Part shown: positions 36,966-49,050 of the stretch, one piece after another | Layout of the letters: each line of letters begins with the position of its first letter | Position numbering within the stretch: position 1 is the first letter of the stretch | NCBI RefSeq assembly: GCF_018139145.2 | Contig: NC_059475.1 | Coordinates: 15,566,937 to 15,630,936, forward strand | Direction of reading: 5' to 3' | DNA length: 64,000 nt | DNA from: Gymnogyps californianus | Lineage: Eukaryota > Chordata > Aves > Accipitriformes > Cathartidae | Translations under genes and position numbers: made by a program | The notes under the pieces: generated by a model | What the model was told of the DNA's origin: nothing | Seen by the model: the letters and a program-made list of their open reading frames with translations, nothing else | The model's database searches: none

Positions 36966-38550
36966 CTCAGACCTGTGACATTAGGATCTCTACCAGTGCT
37001 GGTGCACGGGGAAGCTACAGTTAAGGACAGAGTTGAGTGCTCCAGGCAAAGCTGCGGTCACTTGAGAATATGATTTAGGGACAGAGCGGGTGGGAGAGGC
37101 AAGGGAGTGCTGTGGCTGAGCTGCTGCACAGCAGAGCCCCTGCGTTTCTTCCTCTGATCCTCTATGCCAGCCAGCAGAGCGATGATGGGTCCTGGGTGAG
37201 GAGTCCCAGCCTGTGCCTCCCAGCATTGCCTTGGCAGGGATGATAAGTGCAGCAGAAGGAGGGGACTGAGAAAGCCAAGGCGGGGTCAGGGTGGGGAAAT
37301 CTCCACCTGCCTGTCTCAACAAGGGCAGCAGTGGTAGAGCCAAGCATGCCTCTGTGGGTTTTTTTGCTGTTCTGATACTGGGAAGAGAGAAGGATCAAAA
37401 AGCCAGGAAATAGGATGTTTGCTAGCTTGGGATAGAAGGAAAGTGTTAAACAGGGGAAAGGCAGGCTGCAAAGAGGGGTAGGAAAGGGCAGACGGGCTTG
37501 ACCGGGGGCAGGTGAGTAAATGAAAACAGAGGAGAACAACTGAGGGCATGGCTGTGGGGGAGAGGGAGAACACATGCAGTAGGGAGGGTGTAAGAGGGCA
37601 GAGTGCTGCGGTACAGGGAAAATAACACGTGTATGCTTTTTCTTCTTCTAAATGACCAAAAGACATCATCAGAAGAAAGTAGGAGGCAAGAAAAGCAGCA
37701 GCAATGGGAAGAGAGAGGACTTTGCCCTATTTCATAGGAGTTTCAGTCAACATGCAGGTATGGTGCATCAGGAGGGCATTCTGTGGGGCTCTGTTTTTGG
37801 CCACTGTTGAAGAAGATGACACTATACTAGACAAAGAATGGTCATTACTGTGGGACATGTTACAGGCTTAATTTTGGAGGGTGGTTTATTTTCAGTTGCA
37901 CAAGAGAAAGCATGGGCTTGAAATCAAGAGTTTGGTGGGGGTTTTGTGAAAGTCTAGCAGAGTCTTACACCTGCAGAACTATTGCTAACTTCTATAGACT
38001 AATTTCCCTGATGTTACACCATCAAAAATTCTTCCTCAACATTGTAATCTTCCAGCAATCACAGAATTTTAGTTTATCCACAATTAAAAAGCAGGAGGGA
38101 GTGTCTTCTAGCCCTTTATCCTAAGTCAGAATTTTGATTAAAACTTCTAAAACTAAAACTTCTGTGCTGCTTTTCTTTGAAACCCTAACAATTTTGAGTC
38201 ATTCTGGTAATGTTGTGATTAGATGTGAGTTATCAGAGAACTTGCAATAAGGTCAGTTCTCAAGCAATTACAAAGTAAATCAAATACAAGTTGCTTAGTG
38301 TCATTGCATGTTTAGATCTGTGCAGAAGAGGTAAGACAAACTCTTTCTCTGGAGAGATTAATTTGCCTTGATGCTATGAAGCAAGTCTTTCATGCTCTGT
38401 CAGATGCATGAACTCATTGAAGTTAGCTTGTAACTCCACCACGCTTTGGCCACTAGACCACCGTGACAAGATAGGCTTCTCCACTTACAGTGAACAGTAA
38501 CTTAATTGAATAAACATTATTGTGTTGTGGATTTCAGGTCCTAAAAGCAT
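36966..38550. other. Upstream intergenic sequence, no gene seen
   Basis: Moderate G+C near the island (up to about 37600), then AT-rich. Several overlapping open frames of 60-137 codons on the minus strand at 36990-37670 come from a purine/pyrimidine-biased stretch. They are rich in Ser, Pro, Leu and Phe, share no recognisable domain, and are most likely chance. Confidence 0.6.
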
Positions 38551-38551
38551 C

Positions 38552-38955
38552 TGTACTGGGTCAAACTGGGTCTATTTAGCCTAGTATTCTGTCTCAGATC
38601 TCAACAAGAGCAGGTGCCAGGAAAGCGTGCAAGAGCCAATCATATACAACTCCCCAGCTTCTTCCCTTAACTCTAGTATCTACATCTAGTGCTTGCCTTC
38701 AGAAGCTGTGAGCTCAGAAGACTCTTGTGCAAGATGGTGTTTCCATAGGTAACTCCTAATGGATCTCTTCTGTGAACCTGTCCAGACTAGAGCCCACATA
38801 ACTTCTATCATCATCCAAAACAGCCAGTAGCAAAGTGTTCCTTATGCTCATCTCTACCTGAACCGTGTATGAAGAATAACCTCCTTCTGTTTGTTTTGAA
38901 CCCAGCTCCTATTTCATTGATTCTCCTCAGTTCTTGCAATGAAAGAGACAGTGGT
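38552..38955 (-). repeat. Ancient CR1-like LINE remnant
   Basis: On the plus strand it reads 'tactgggtcaaactgggtct', 'tagcctagtattctgtct', then 'taatggatctcttctgtgaa', 'cctgtccag', and finally 'gaagaataacctccttctgt', 'ttgttttgaacccagctcct', 'cctcagttcttgcaatgaaa'. This is the reverse-complement order of an old amniote CR1-type 3' end and ORF2 tail. It is strongly diverged. Confidence 0.6.
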
Positions 38956-39165
38956 TGTCTAGGGCAACCTCCTGCAGAGTCAGCATTGAATTTAGACCAG
39001 GTGGCTCAGGCCTTTGTCCAGGTAAGGATCTGAAAACCTCCAAGGATGGAAATTCCACAGCCTCTCTTAGCAACTTGTTCCCACGTTCTTGTGGTGAAAC
39101 TACTTTCATTACATCAAGTTAGAAGCTCCCTGTTTCAATTTATCATCCTTGTCATATGACCAAAT
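38956..39165 (-). repeat. Younger CR1 LINE fragment abutting an older one
   Basis: 'aggtggctcaggcctttgtc', 'aaaacctccaaggatggaaa', 'ttccacagcctctcttagca', 'acttgttcccacgttcttg' and 'tggtgaaactactttcatt' follow the reverse complement of the CR1 3' region. It is less decayed than the element directly to its left. The terminal 3' repeats are missing at the left junction. Confidence 0.8.
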
Positions 39166-39686
39166 CTTGAGTTGATGCATCATGGTGCCTGCAGCATTAG
39201 CACATTATCACATACACCTGTTAACTTCAGATAAATGCATTATTGAAAAAGCATGTTTTATTACAGTAACTTGCAGAGCTCTATTCTAAAATTAAGATCA
39301 AGATGAAAACTTACTCTAAATTCACAAAAGTTCACAAGCTGACTTGTGTTGGGCTCATCAGGAGGTAGGTTTGTGATTTAGAGCCCTTGAGGAAGAATGC
39401 CTCCAGGCATCATTCATTAATAAGGTTACCAGATTCTTCTGGGTGGTGGGGGGTTTTTTTGTCTGCATACAGCTGGTGCTCAGGCTGTGGTTGCAGTCCT
39501 CCCTGGCTGATCTCAGCCACTTTTATTTTCTATTACATATCATTCATTGCTCTCTAGAGGCACTATCTGGAAGAAGCTATTTGGGGTTAATTTAGGAGTT
39601 TCAGGCCACAATATCAGGAACTTAGTTAAGGGAAATATGCTATTCAACAAGATTAAGGGTCTAATAAAAGCTAGGAGATTCGAGGC

Positions 39687-39752
39687 TCCCTTTGTTGATA
39701 ACTGGGTAATTCAAGGAGACATGCTGAGGTCCCTGAATACTGCAAGTTTGAA
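39687..39752 (+). repeat. Dispersed direct repeat, copy 1
   Basis: About 65 bp, centred on 'aaggagacatgctgaggtcc' and 'ctgcaagtttgaac', recurs at 41104-41168 in the same orientation with a few substitutions and a small indel. It does not match any repeat family I recognise. Confidence 0.85.
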
Positions 39753-41103
39753 CCCACATTTGGCAGCTTTATATGAATGCATTACTAGTGTTGCTCTGTC
39801 TGCATCCCCTGGGAGGACTTTTTTGGATGACCTCGTGAAGTTTCTTCTGCCTTGGGAGAACAGTGATATATTTTAAAGTATGCCAGAATCTGTTTCTACA
39901 TTTTGCTATTTCCAGAATAAAATCAAACAACTGAATATGAACATCCTTTCTACCTCATCCCTATCCTTTTTTTTTTTAGCCCTTGCCCTTACAACCCAGC
40001 TTCACCCTGTCAGTGCCAACATCCAAATCTTCTCATTTCCTTTTTTTCTACTTTTATTACACATACCACCACCCCCTACCCCATTTAGGTCTGCATGTTT
40101 CCCTGCACTTTTTCAACCCTTCATATGCTGTAACTTTTCAACCAAACATGGAGTAGGAATCTGGAAATAATACTGAAGACACTATATAAGAATCTCCAAC
40201 CAAAAAAAAAATTAAAGTATAATTTCTATGAGTCACAATTAGATCCAGTGTCTAGGAGGTTACAGAATCACAGCTGGATTTCAGGCTGCTGTGTACTCTA
40301 ATGATCTATTTCCTATTTTTCTGAGAATTGAATATAATTGAAATTGATGGTCTTAGAGGTCAAAAGCCGCTGCTGTTTTGGGAAACTTAACTGAAGTGAG
40401 ATACAATGTGTAGAAAAGCCTGCTAGTTATGACTTTTTCATCATGGCCTGTACATTTTTTAAAGGACAAGCAGAACCTCTAAAAGGTGTGAGGCCAGACA
40501 GAGGCAGAGCATTTGAGGAGCAATGAATCCGAATTATTACGTCCTGGTTAAGAAAGCTCCTAAGCCATAATGCAAAATGTGTAATATGCCTTTTAGCATG
40601 ATTTACCAGCTCTGCTCAGAAGAGCTGAGAATTAAAATCACAGAAGGTTTCACAGTGAGATAGATTAATTTGCAAGACAATTTCGGAGCAGTTTGCCCGA
40701 TTCTTCTTCTGATTACACCCATATATATGTTGTGCAACCGAATTGTTCTTCAAGATTGTGCAGTGAGATTTCCATTTAGCAGTGGCAAGTGCTTAAGAGA
40801 CCAGAAATCAAAACACTGATTCTTACAGGTAGAAGAATATGTTAATCAGACAATAGGGGAAATATGAAAGAGATCTTGCAGAAATTAGGCAAATCCACAT
40901 TCCAGGAAAATTTCTGATGCCGTTTCTCCAAAACTGCAACGCTTTTTCAGATGATGGAGGAACTTCACTAAGGAATAGCTACAGTGTATTTGTTCAAATT
41001 GGGGAAAACAACTTTCACTGTTGAACTCTCAAACAGCATGGGAAAAAGCCATCTCAAGAGAACAGTATTAATGATTCCAAAAATAGCACAGTAAGAATAA
41101 TAG

Positions 41104-41168
41104 ATTCCTTTGTCCCTGGGTAACTCAAGGAGACATGCTGAGGTCCCCAATTGCTGCAAGTTTGAACT
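41104..41168 (+). repeat. Dispersed direct repeat, copy 2
   Basis: The second copy of the repeat at 39687-39752, about 1.4 kb downstream. Similarity starts at 'tcctttgt', passes through 'aaggagacatgctgaggtcc' and ends at 'gcaagtttgaac'. Sequence outside this core does not align by eye. Confidence 0.85.
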
Positions 41169-41424
41169 GACAAAAATGGTAGACTTCAGACACTTAGGAC
41201 ACTTCTGGGTAGCTTCTCTTCGAAAGGAATTATAAAGAAAAAAAGAGAATATATGTAATTGATTACCTAATGTCAGTATCTCAGTGCAGAATAAAAATAT
41301 TAGTGACATCAACAGGACTCTTCCATAACTTGAAAAACCAAAAATAGCCATGCACAGCTAGAGCCAGTGTCATGCTGTAGGATAAAGGAACACTATAAAG
41401 AAATAGATCAAACATGCAGAAAGA

Positions 41425-41448
41425 TTTTTTTTTTTTTTTTTTTTTTTT
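41425..41448. repeat. T24 run
   Basis: Twenty-four consecutive Ts. It may be the A-tail of a minus-strand retroposon, but no element body is recognisable beside it. Confidence 0.8.
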
Positions 41449-44400
41449 AGTCTGAGGTCCAAAAATTGTTTACATCAAGAAGAGAACAAATTAAGAATAT
41501 TCAAGTCAAAGAAAGACCGAATATTACCTTACTGGGTAGGGAAAGCAAACAAGATAACAAAAAGATCATTATTGTATTCTTTCAAAATGAAAATGTAGTT
41601 GATGGTTTTTTATATATACCAATCAATTTTATTCCATGTTCATCCATTTCAGGGTGAGCAGAAATCGGCTTGATTTATGCCAAGATAAATTTGAAGATAG
41701 ATACTACATAGAAATTTTCCCAAATCTAATTAGCAGTAAAACAGACTAAGCAGGAATGTCATGGTATTCCCTTCATCACTAATTTCCAAAGGCTGGTCCA
41801 GACAAAAATTCTGTCAGGGAGATTCTAAGTATACTTATTTTGTCTCGGATCAGGAGCTATGAACAGATGATCTCACAAGATTCCTTTTATCCTAGATTTC
41901 TATGAAAACAGAAGCTGATTCAAAATGGTAAGATTTTTAGAAATAGGTGGACATCAAAAATTGTTATCACCTGATATCTACTAAAGAGCATCATTATCGA
42001 GCAGCTATCTAGCTCACAGAAAGGATACATGGCAACCATTTGAATTTAAAGATCTCTGTTATTTACAAGAACAGGAAGGACAATCCCTAATCTAGTTAAG
42101 AAAGACAAGCAACTTGCACAATGGTACTACTGATGACATGACTAAATATAGAGCAAATGCTTGTTCCTGATCTGGAATGCTTTCAGTTGAACCACACAAT
42201 CCACAGAAGTCAGGAGAGCTAGACACAGGGAAGGGTGGCAAGAGTCTCAAGATATGTACAAAAGTTAGGCAAACCATCTGCAAGATATCACCCATTTCCA
42301 GCCTAAGTACTTTCCAGGACAGGATTAATACATATTGCTTGCAATGCCAAATAAATCTTGAATAGAACAGAAAAGGTATTGTCACTGATAGATTGCGTTT
42401 TATCTTTTTATAAGGATTGACATTAAATGAAACATCTTTTGCATTTTGTGCACAGGGCAATTTATGCTGTGGTGAAAGTGATGGCAAATTTTAGACAAAG
42501 TAAGATTTTGCGAGCCTGTTTCCCTTGCAATAGATTGAGACGTTTCCCTAAATTTCCATGGGACTAGTGTCAGGCAATAGAATTCTATGAGTACCAGAAG
42601 ATAAATATAGCTCATAAAGTAAGAAGGATGAAATAATGGTAAATCTATTGTTGAGGGAATTCCAAATACGGAAAAAGGAATTATTCATTTTCCTGGCCAC
42701 TGGAAAGAATATAAACAAATTCAAATTGTATCCACAGTTCCTTTGAGGAAGATAGGGAGCATGGCAGACATTGTACAAGAATAGTTTTCAGGCTCACTGT
42801 ATCACTATGCAGTATGATCCGACTGATGACTGCACACATGGATCAGCCGAGACTGTAACACTGCTGAGCAAGACAGATGGGAAAATGACATTGAGAAGGC
42901 AACACTCGTGCTACATAACAAATCCAAACTTCTCCTTCCAAAACATGCTGAACTCCCCTAAGAATAAGAAAAATAGTAATTATCTTCAGTTAAAAGGTTT
43001 TCTTTTCCAAACCACTGTCAGTATTTAAAAGTGTGTTCATGCTGAAAGTACCTTTTGTGGAATCCAGAAGATATCTTGAAAACAATTCTATTTTCCTTAC
43101 AAATCTCCTTCATTTTTAAAGACATGCTGCTGATTTACCTTTCAGATGCTAATATCTGAATATATCCAATTACCTCTCTCACCTGAATAATCTGTTGCCC
43201 AAAAGATTTATATTTCAGGAATCAAGTTAAGCTTGTCCCCTGAAATGCACAAAAATGCATGCAAAAGCAAAAGTGAATTAATAGATTTCCTAATGGCTAT
43301 GTCAACTTACAATTTTCTGTCACACAAGCTTTTATGATTACTATATTTAACACAGTCCTATTGCTTCTTCTCTTCATTTTCTCTCTTTTGCATTTCACAA
43401 AGTCCAAATAATTTACATACCTAACACCTAGAATCCTTATACTAAGATATATTTGGTAATCAATAACTAAGCTAAATAACAAATAGTCATAATTTCTCAT
43501 GAGATGTCTTACCATTCTAAACACAAGTGGCAACAGTTAAATGGCTGCACAGTGTTCAAGTTATTTGTAGAAGGGAGGAATACAAAAGAACAGTTATGTG
43601 CCAAAGTCACTTACAGGATCATTTCCAGAAATATAACTAAGATTTTTATAATGAACAGTTGAGGGTCTTTTTCTTACTTTTTTGGCAAAGGACACTGTAG
43701 GCCTGGCAGCACTGAGAAACCTTCAGTTCTTCAACATTTATATACCTGTGACTATCAACATTTTGTTTGTTTGAAAGCAGACACTTGAAGTCAGTTCCAT
43801 GTTTATGAACACAAATAGGCTCACTGTCCTCCCATAGCCATGGACACATGAGTATGAAGAGGAGATCCTTTTTTAAGAAACAGGACAAATGGAAAGATGG
43901 ACACCTCTGACCTTTAAGACTAAAAGCTTTAAGATTTTAAATCAAACTGTTGAATTCTCTGGGGTTTCCTCACGGATTATGCACTTTACTCCTTTCCCCA
44001 ACATGAGATACCTCACTTCCATATTCCCATCAAAGCTTTTTCCCCGAGCTTTGAGTCCGCTATCCTGTGTAATAGCCCATGACTGGTATTACTCTTTTCC
44101 AGCACCTCTGGCAACTGCCGTGACCATATTTGCCTTTTTTTTTGCAACTACATACCACACTGAGGGCAAGCAGAATGTCACATATTCCCAGTAATCTTCA
44201 CTAAGACGTTTTTTCTAAAGAAATCAAAGACCCCTGAACTCACTATCCAGGCTCCTCCTGAAGTTTGTTCCTCGTTTGCTTTGCAAGACCCAAAACTTTA
44301 CCCTGGAGTCCCCTTAATAACAATCCCCACACAAAACTCCAGACAAGATCCAATTTTAGCATCTTCTGCCCTGTCTTTCCAGAGATTATATTTTCTCAGC

Positions 44401-45429
44401 AGGTCATCGAGGTCTCAGCCCTCTTCCTAAATAAGCTTTTGCCAGGCAGAGCAATCTCTTCCCACTGTGGTCTCCCAGTTCCTCTTTCAAAGACTCATTT
44501 GCAGGAGAATCTAAGATTTTGGTTATCTGCTTGACCCCAGAAGGAGATAACTGAGGGTTAACCAGGCTCCTTGATTCTTCTGGTAACAGGAAGTGTACAT
44601 ACCTCATTGCAGGTTTTCCAATATCCTACTTCTTTCCTGTTTCTTCCTGCTTTCTGTTACAACCCTAGCAAGTGTGCCTTCTTGCCAGTCCTCCACATCT
44701 GTTTTTGCCTCTTCCTATGCTGGACTCAGGTCCTTCCGTGGTTTTCCAGTCTCCTGCTACATATCTGTAGCCCTTTCACTCCTGGCTTCGATGGTTTGCA
44801 GCAGCAATCAGTCAGTTGCTAAAGACAATGTAATAAAGCATCCGTATGTGAGCATGACACAGCCAGTAGCTATAGTAACAGAAAAGCATACTTTAAACAG
44901 AAACGAAACAAAAAAAAAATCTGAGATGTATCTCTCATCTTTTCCCTCATCCCCAAATATTGCAGGGTTCCATAAATATCCTCCTGCATATCTTCACCTA
45001 ATTGTATCTCCCCCTAGCCCAAAACAGGGTGAGATAGAAATAAAACTTTCTTTTGCCTGGTTTAAGGAGGAAAATAAATAAATAATCACACACAACAAAA
45101 GTAGAAAGAAAAGATTGGCTCTTTCCCAGAAAAAGAAAAGATAAATCTGTAAGTTGCAAATCCAGGATAGACAAAATTGTCATTATCCCAGTTCTGCCTT
45201 AATTTCTGATACAGGTTCAGCCATAGGACCCTTGTGGGCTGTGAAATTAATTTCCACTGTTCCCTTTTTATTGTCTTGTTCTCTTAGTAATCTTCCCTTC
45301 CTGCAATAAACCATCAGCACAACCAATGCCTCTCAGTTTGCAAGTCAGTTCAATCTCAGATGTAATGGGGCTGAATAGTTACTCTTATTCCTCAAAAAGA
45401 CGGATGGGATGCAGATGTGTGGCTATTAC

Positions 45430-45760
45430 TTTTGGGTTACAAATTGGTCTTCAGGGCAGCACCACCCAAAGGCTTCACCCAGGACTGAGGCTGGCATCAT
45501 TGCCTGGCTGCACCGTCCTCCAGCTGCAATCCCCAAATCCTGGGTGTGCAGGTGGATTCACAGGGCCATGGCACCCACCATGGGAGCCAGCCCTGGGGAG
45601 GAGAATTACAGCCGAGCCTCCCTGCCTCGCTGGGCGCACACACAACCAGCTCCTGTAATGCAGCTCCCCACCTCAGGCTGCTCTGTGGGAACTACCAGGG
45701 TGCAGATCCCCAGGGAGTTCCGGGAGCAGTTTGGGAGGTTAGCAAGGATTTGAGAGAGGA
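45430..45760. other. GC-rich patch with three overlapping open frames
   Basis: A local rise in G+C within AT-rich flanks, with CpGs few. Plus-strand frames of 110, 114 and 91 codons overlap here, all rich in Pro, Gly, Ser and Trp. None has a recognisable domain, and three frames open at once points to low stop density rather than coding. It could be a decayed repeat or a small regulatory patch. Confidence 0.4.
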
Positions 45761-45899
45761 CATTTTCCCCAGTGATGTGCTGTGCTGTCTAAAGACATCT
45801 GTTCAGATCCTGAAGCAGTAAGGCTATGCGCTAATGCTTGCAACCCAGCTCACTGTTGCACAAACCTGGAGAGCAATTTCTAATAATTGAAAATAGCAT

Positions 45900-48800
45900 A
45901 GGTAACTTTTAAAACACAGATACAAAAGAAGAGCCTTCTGCAAGTTCTTGAGAAGAGTTCTTGAATCTGGCTGGACTGAGTCAAGGTATTAAAGAAAAGA
46001 TGCTTTTTTTAACTCTCATATATTCTTCATTCCTCTAGAGCCTGTGTAGGTGGATTTCCACAGAAAAGACCAAAACAGACTCAGTGCCTCAGCTTGCTTT
46101 ACCACTAAAAACATCAGCAGGGTGCAAAACATTGTTCAGTGATTTAATGCACTTATATGTGTGTCACACCTTTTCATTCCCGCTTTTTAAAATATGCATG
46201 TTGAAATAGATAAACAATATAGACTCAATTTGTACAATAAAGATGTCTAGTGAACTTCATTATTTTATATAAATTAAAAGAAATGAAACCTTCGTTTACT
46301 GCAGTATTACTTTTCAAAAAATTATTCTTTCTTATTTGAGACTTCCTTTTTTGAGGGAGTAGGACTATTCCATATCTCTTTTAAAGATATACAAATTTGT
46401 TACTATTCACAATAAACCCCACCTGAAATAGATTTCCTTTTAATCAGTGAAGTCAGTAACCATGCAATTAAGGAGAGAGAATTATGTATTTCAGCAAGTT
46501 ATATCCTGATATTTATCGAACTGGAATATTGTTATACCTGATTCAGTTTTATACATTGACATCTCTCCATTGTTATTGATTAATGGTTAAAACTCTCTAA
46601 GGTTGTTATAAAACACTGTTATAAATAACTTTTATTATTTAGATACCTAGTGGATATCACCTCTACAAATGATGAATTATATCCCACTTCTTAACTAGAG
46701 TCCTCTGAAATCTAATTTAAATAGTAGCTAAGCAGATTAAATACGAAAAAAGAACAAAAGCAAGGCACTTTGCAAAATGATAAATTTATGGTTTTTTCTC
46801 AGCACTGTCGTTTTTCCACAGACTGTTTTGTAAAGTATCATTTTTCTCAATATCTTATTAGATCACTGTAGTCTGGATTTACATATTGATTCATTCAGTT
46901 TCAATGTCAATCATAACGTGAACATTTAATAAAAAACAACTCTAATTGTTCTTCAGAGACTTAGCAATAATTACTCCTGTATCATCTCAGTCAAGGAGAT
47001 GTCTTTCACATGTTCTGTTTTTTAAGCAAAAAAATTGTACGTTTCTTTTGGGCACTGCATACTTCTCAAATGAGTATTTCATTCACTGAGATGTTGATGG
47101 CTGCCTTAACAACATATCACATAGGGGTTACACTTGATAAAATTGGAACTGTATTCTGTCAACAATAATTATGTGGGTGTTTTGCTCATTTCCTGCTGTG
47201 GCTGTCCCATGGCAACAGTGTAAAAGCAGTACTCATTTTTTAAATACATAAACGACTCCTTAGATGACATGTTTCTGGCTCAGGTTTGGCAAAGGCATGG
47301 TGAAAACAAAGACTTTTTTGAGAAACTATCACAACTACTTCCATTATATGCAAATCTGTAGGGAATGTGCTAATTCCCGAGTGGAGGGTGCAGCTTTGCT
47401 GTAGTAGTAGCAGTGGTGGCCTGAGGTGTTTCCAGAGATTGATAACAAGCTAGCATTTTCACTTCAGGCCATTCTCTCCACTTCCTGGTGAATTTCCCAA
47501 GAAATGCCTCAACCGAAGGTCATTATTCCAATTAACCCTGCTTTTGGAGTTGTTGCTGCTAAAGCAGATCACATTAAAAATTCCACTTTCTATCAGCATT
47601 ACGTCCTTCTGGAGTGCTGAAAAAACAGCTGATGGTATTGATGATGATATTGTCGTATAAACTCTGGAAGAGAATTAGTTCGGTACCTGGGAAATCAGCT
47701 TTGCAATTTTCAGTTGTAGCTGCTTTGAGAATATTTACTTTCCTAAGATTATTTTATTGCTTGTGAATCAAGATGAAGATAAACAGGTATTGTACATAAG
47801 TTCATAAAGCAGTTACGAGATGAGTTAGGATATTGCAGGATTTTCCCCTTGGCTCTGTGAACATCTAAGTTCCGATGTAATAAGACCTGATGACAGGATC
47901 AAGTGCACCTACAACCCAGCCATTCAAATATTAGCTTCACTGAGAAAATTAGCAAAAATTATACCATGGCTATTTTTTTCTTAATATGAGCACCCCGACT
48001 AAACTCGTTTCATTTAAACTCCTGCTAATGTAACGAGAAACATCTGGAGATTAACAAAGTGGATCAGATTCCGGCTGGATTTTTAGAAGAAACCGTTTAA
48101 TAACCCACCATATGTCCCTGGAAGCTTTCTTTTGGTTTTAACATTATAGAGGGATTTTAAGAACAAAATGTGGCACTAGCCAAGTGTAAGATATATATCT
48201 ATATGTAAGATATATGTATTTAAGATATGTCTATAATAGAATTCAGTACACAACCATTTTGCGCTAGGGGAAAGAAACACAACTCAAAGTAAGGTGACAT
48301 ATAATGACAAGCTGTATATTGGTATATTGACAAAGCCCAATGTGCCTGGAATGTCAAGAGTGAATCTTATGCTAGCCACATATCAATTGTCTTTTGTATT
48401 GTCACATGGATGTAAAGGAAACCGTGAGTGCTTGCTATCAGCATCTGATTAACGACTGAATTCTAACCATAGTTTTGGAACAAAGAACAATTTTATTTGA
48501 TGCCAGCCATTGTCTGTAGCAGTGAAACAGCACAGTTTCCATTAGAGGAGGATGAATTTTAATTCTGATAAGATGTGGGGATGAAATGTTAACTTAAGCC
48601 AAATGAATATTCATATAGGAAAGTGAAAATAGGTGTCAAGGACTTGCTGCACTTAAGTCCTTGGTTACATGAAAACTGTACACCATTCGACAAAACAACA
48701 CGGTTTCTAATGATTACTTTCCCCATATAATTTATTCATCTATTCCAGAGCAGTGTTTCGGGGCTTAATGAGTATTTGTAAAGCTGTGGCTGAAATGCAT

Positions 48801-49050
48801 TCTCTAAATGCAAAACATTATACCATTTACAATGAATGAAGTAGTGTAGATTACTTGTTCAAAAAAGCCACCAAAGCTCATCAACATGTGCATTTGAAGG
48901 GTGTATTACTTCACCAGCTAGGAAAGCCCCCGTTAACATCCTATCCAGTTGAAAGGCTAAGTGTGCTTCCTTCCCACTGAATCCACTCTGAAGTGCAGAG
49001 AGAAAGGAAAAGTCATGTAACTTTGTCTCTTCTCTTATTTTCACCCCATT
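45900..49050. other. Repeat-poor AT-rich stretch, possible conserved non-coding region
   Basis: About 3 kb with no recognisable CR1 or LTR pieces and few low-complexity tracts; open frames are all about 60 codons or shorter. It contains scattered motifs resembling SOX (AACAAAG), homeodomain (TAATTA-like) and TGAATATTCAT sites. Repeat exclusion and AT-rich motif density are typical of vertebrate conserved non-coding elements, but conservation cannot be judged from one sequence. Confidence 0.3.
48189..48234. repeat. AT-rich (GATATATAT-like) low-complexity tract
   Basis: Imperfect repeats of TAAGATATAT and variants, about 45 bp. Confidence 0.6.

Larger units (their letters stand above)
39166..45429. 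other. Upstream intergenic sequence, no gene seen
   Basis: Apart from the two direct-repeat copies and a T24 run at 41425-41448, nothing recognisable. Open frames of 109-162 codons (for example 39547-39876 plus, 40968-41351 minus, 42092-42487 minus and 44593-45081 plus) have no domain I know. Parts of 41-45 kb may be decayed mobile DNA, but I cannot assign them to a family. Confidence 0.55.

Noticed and set aside
36990..37669. Cluster of 117-137-codon minus-strand frames just upstream of PLEKHA7
   Set aside because: Several frames are open at once over a strand-biased purine/pyrimidine stretch. There are no recognisable domains and no clear exon structure.
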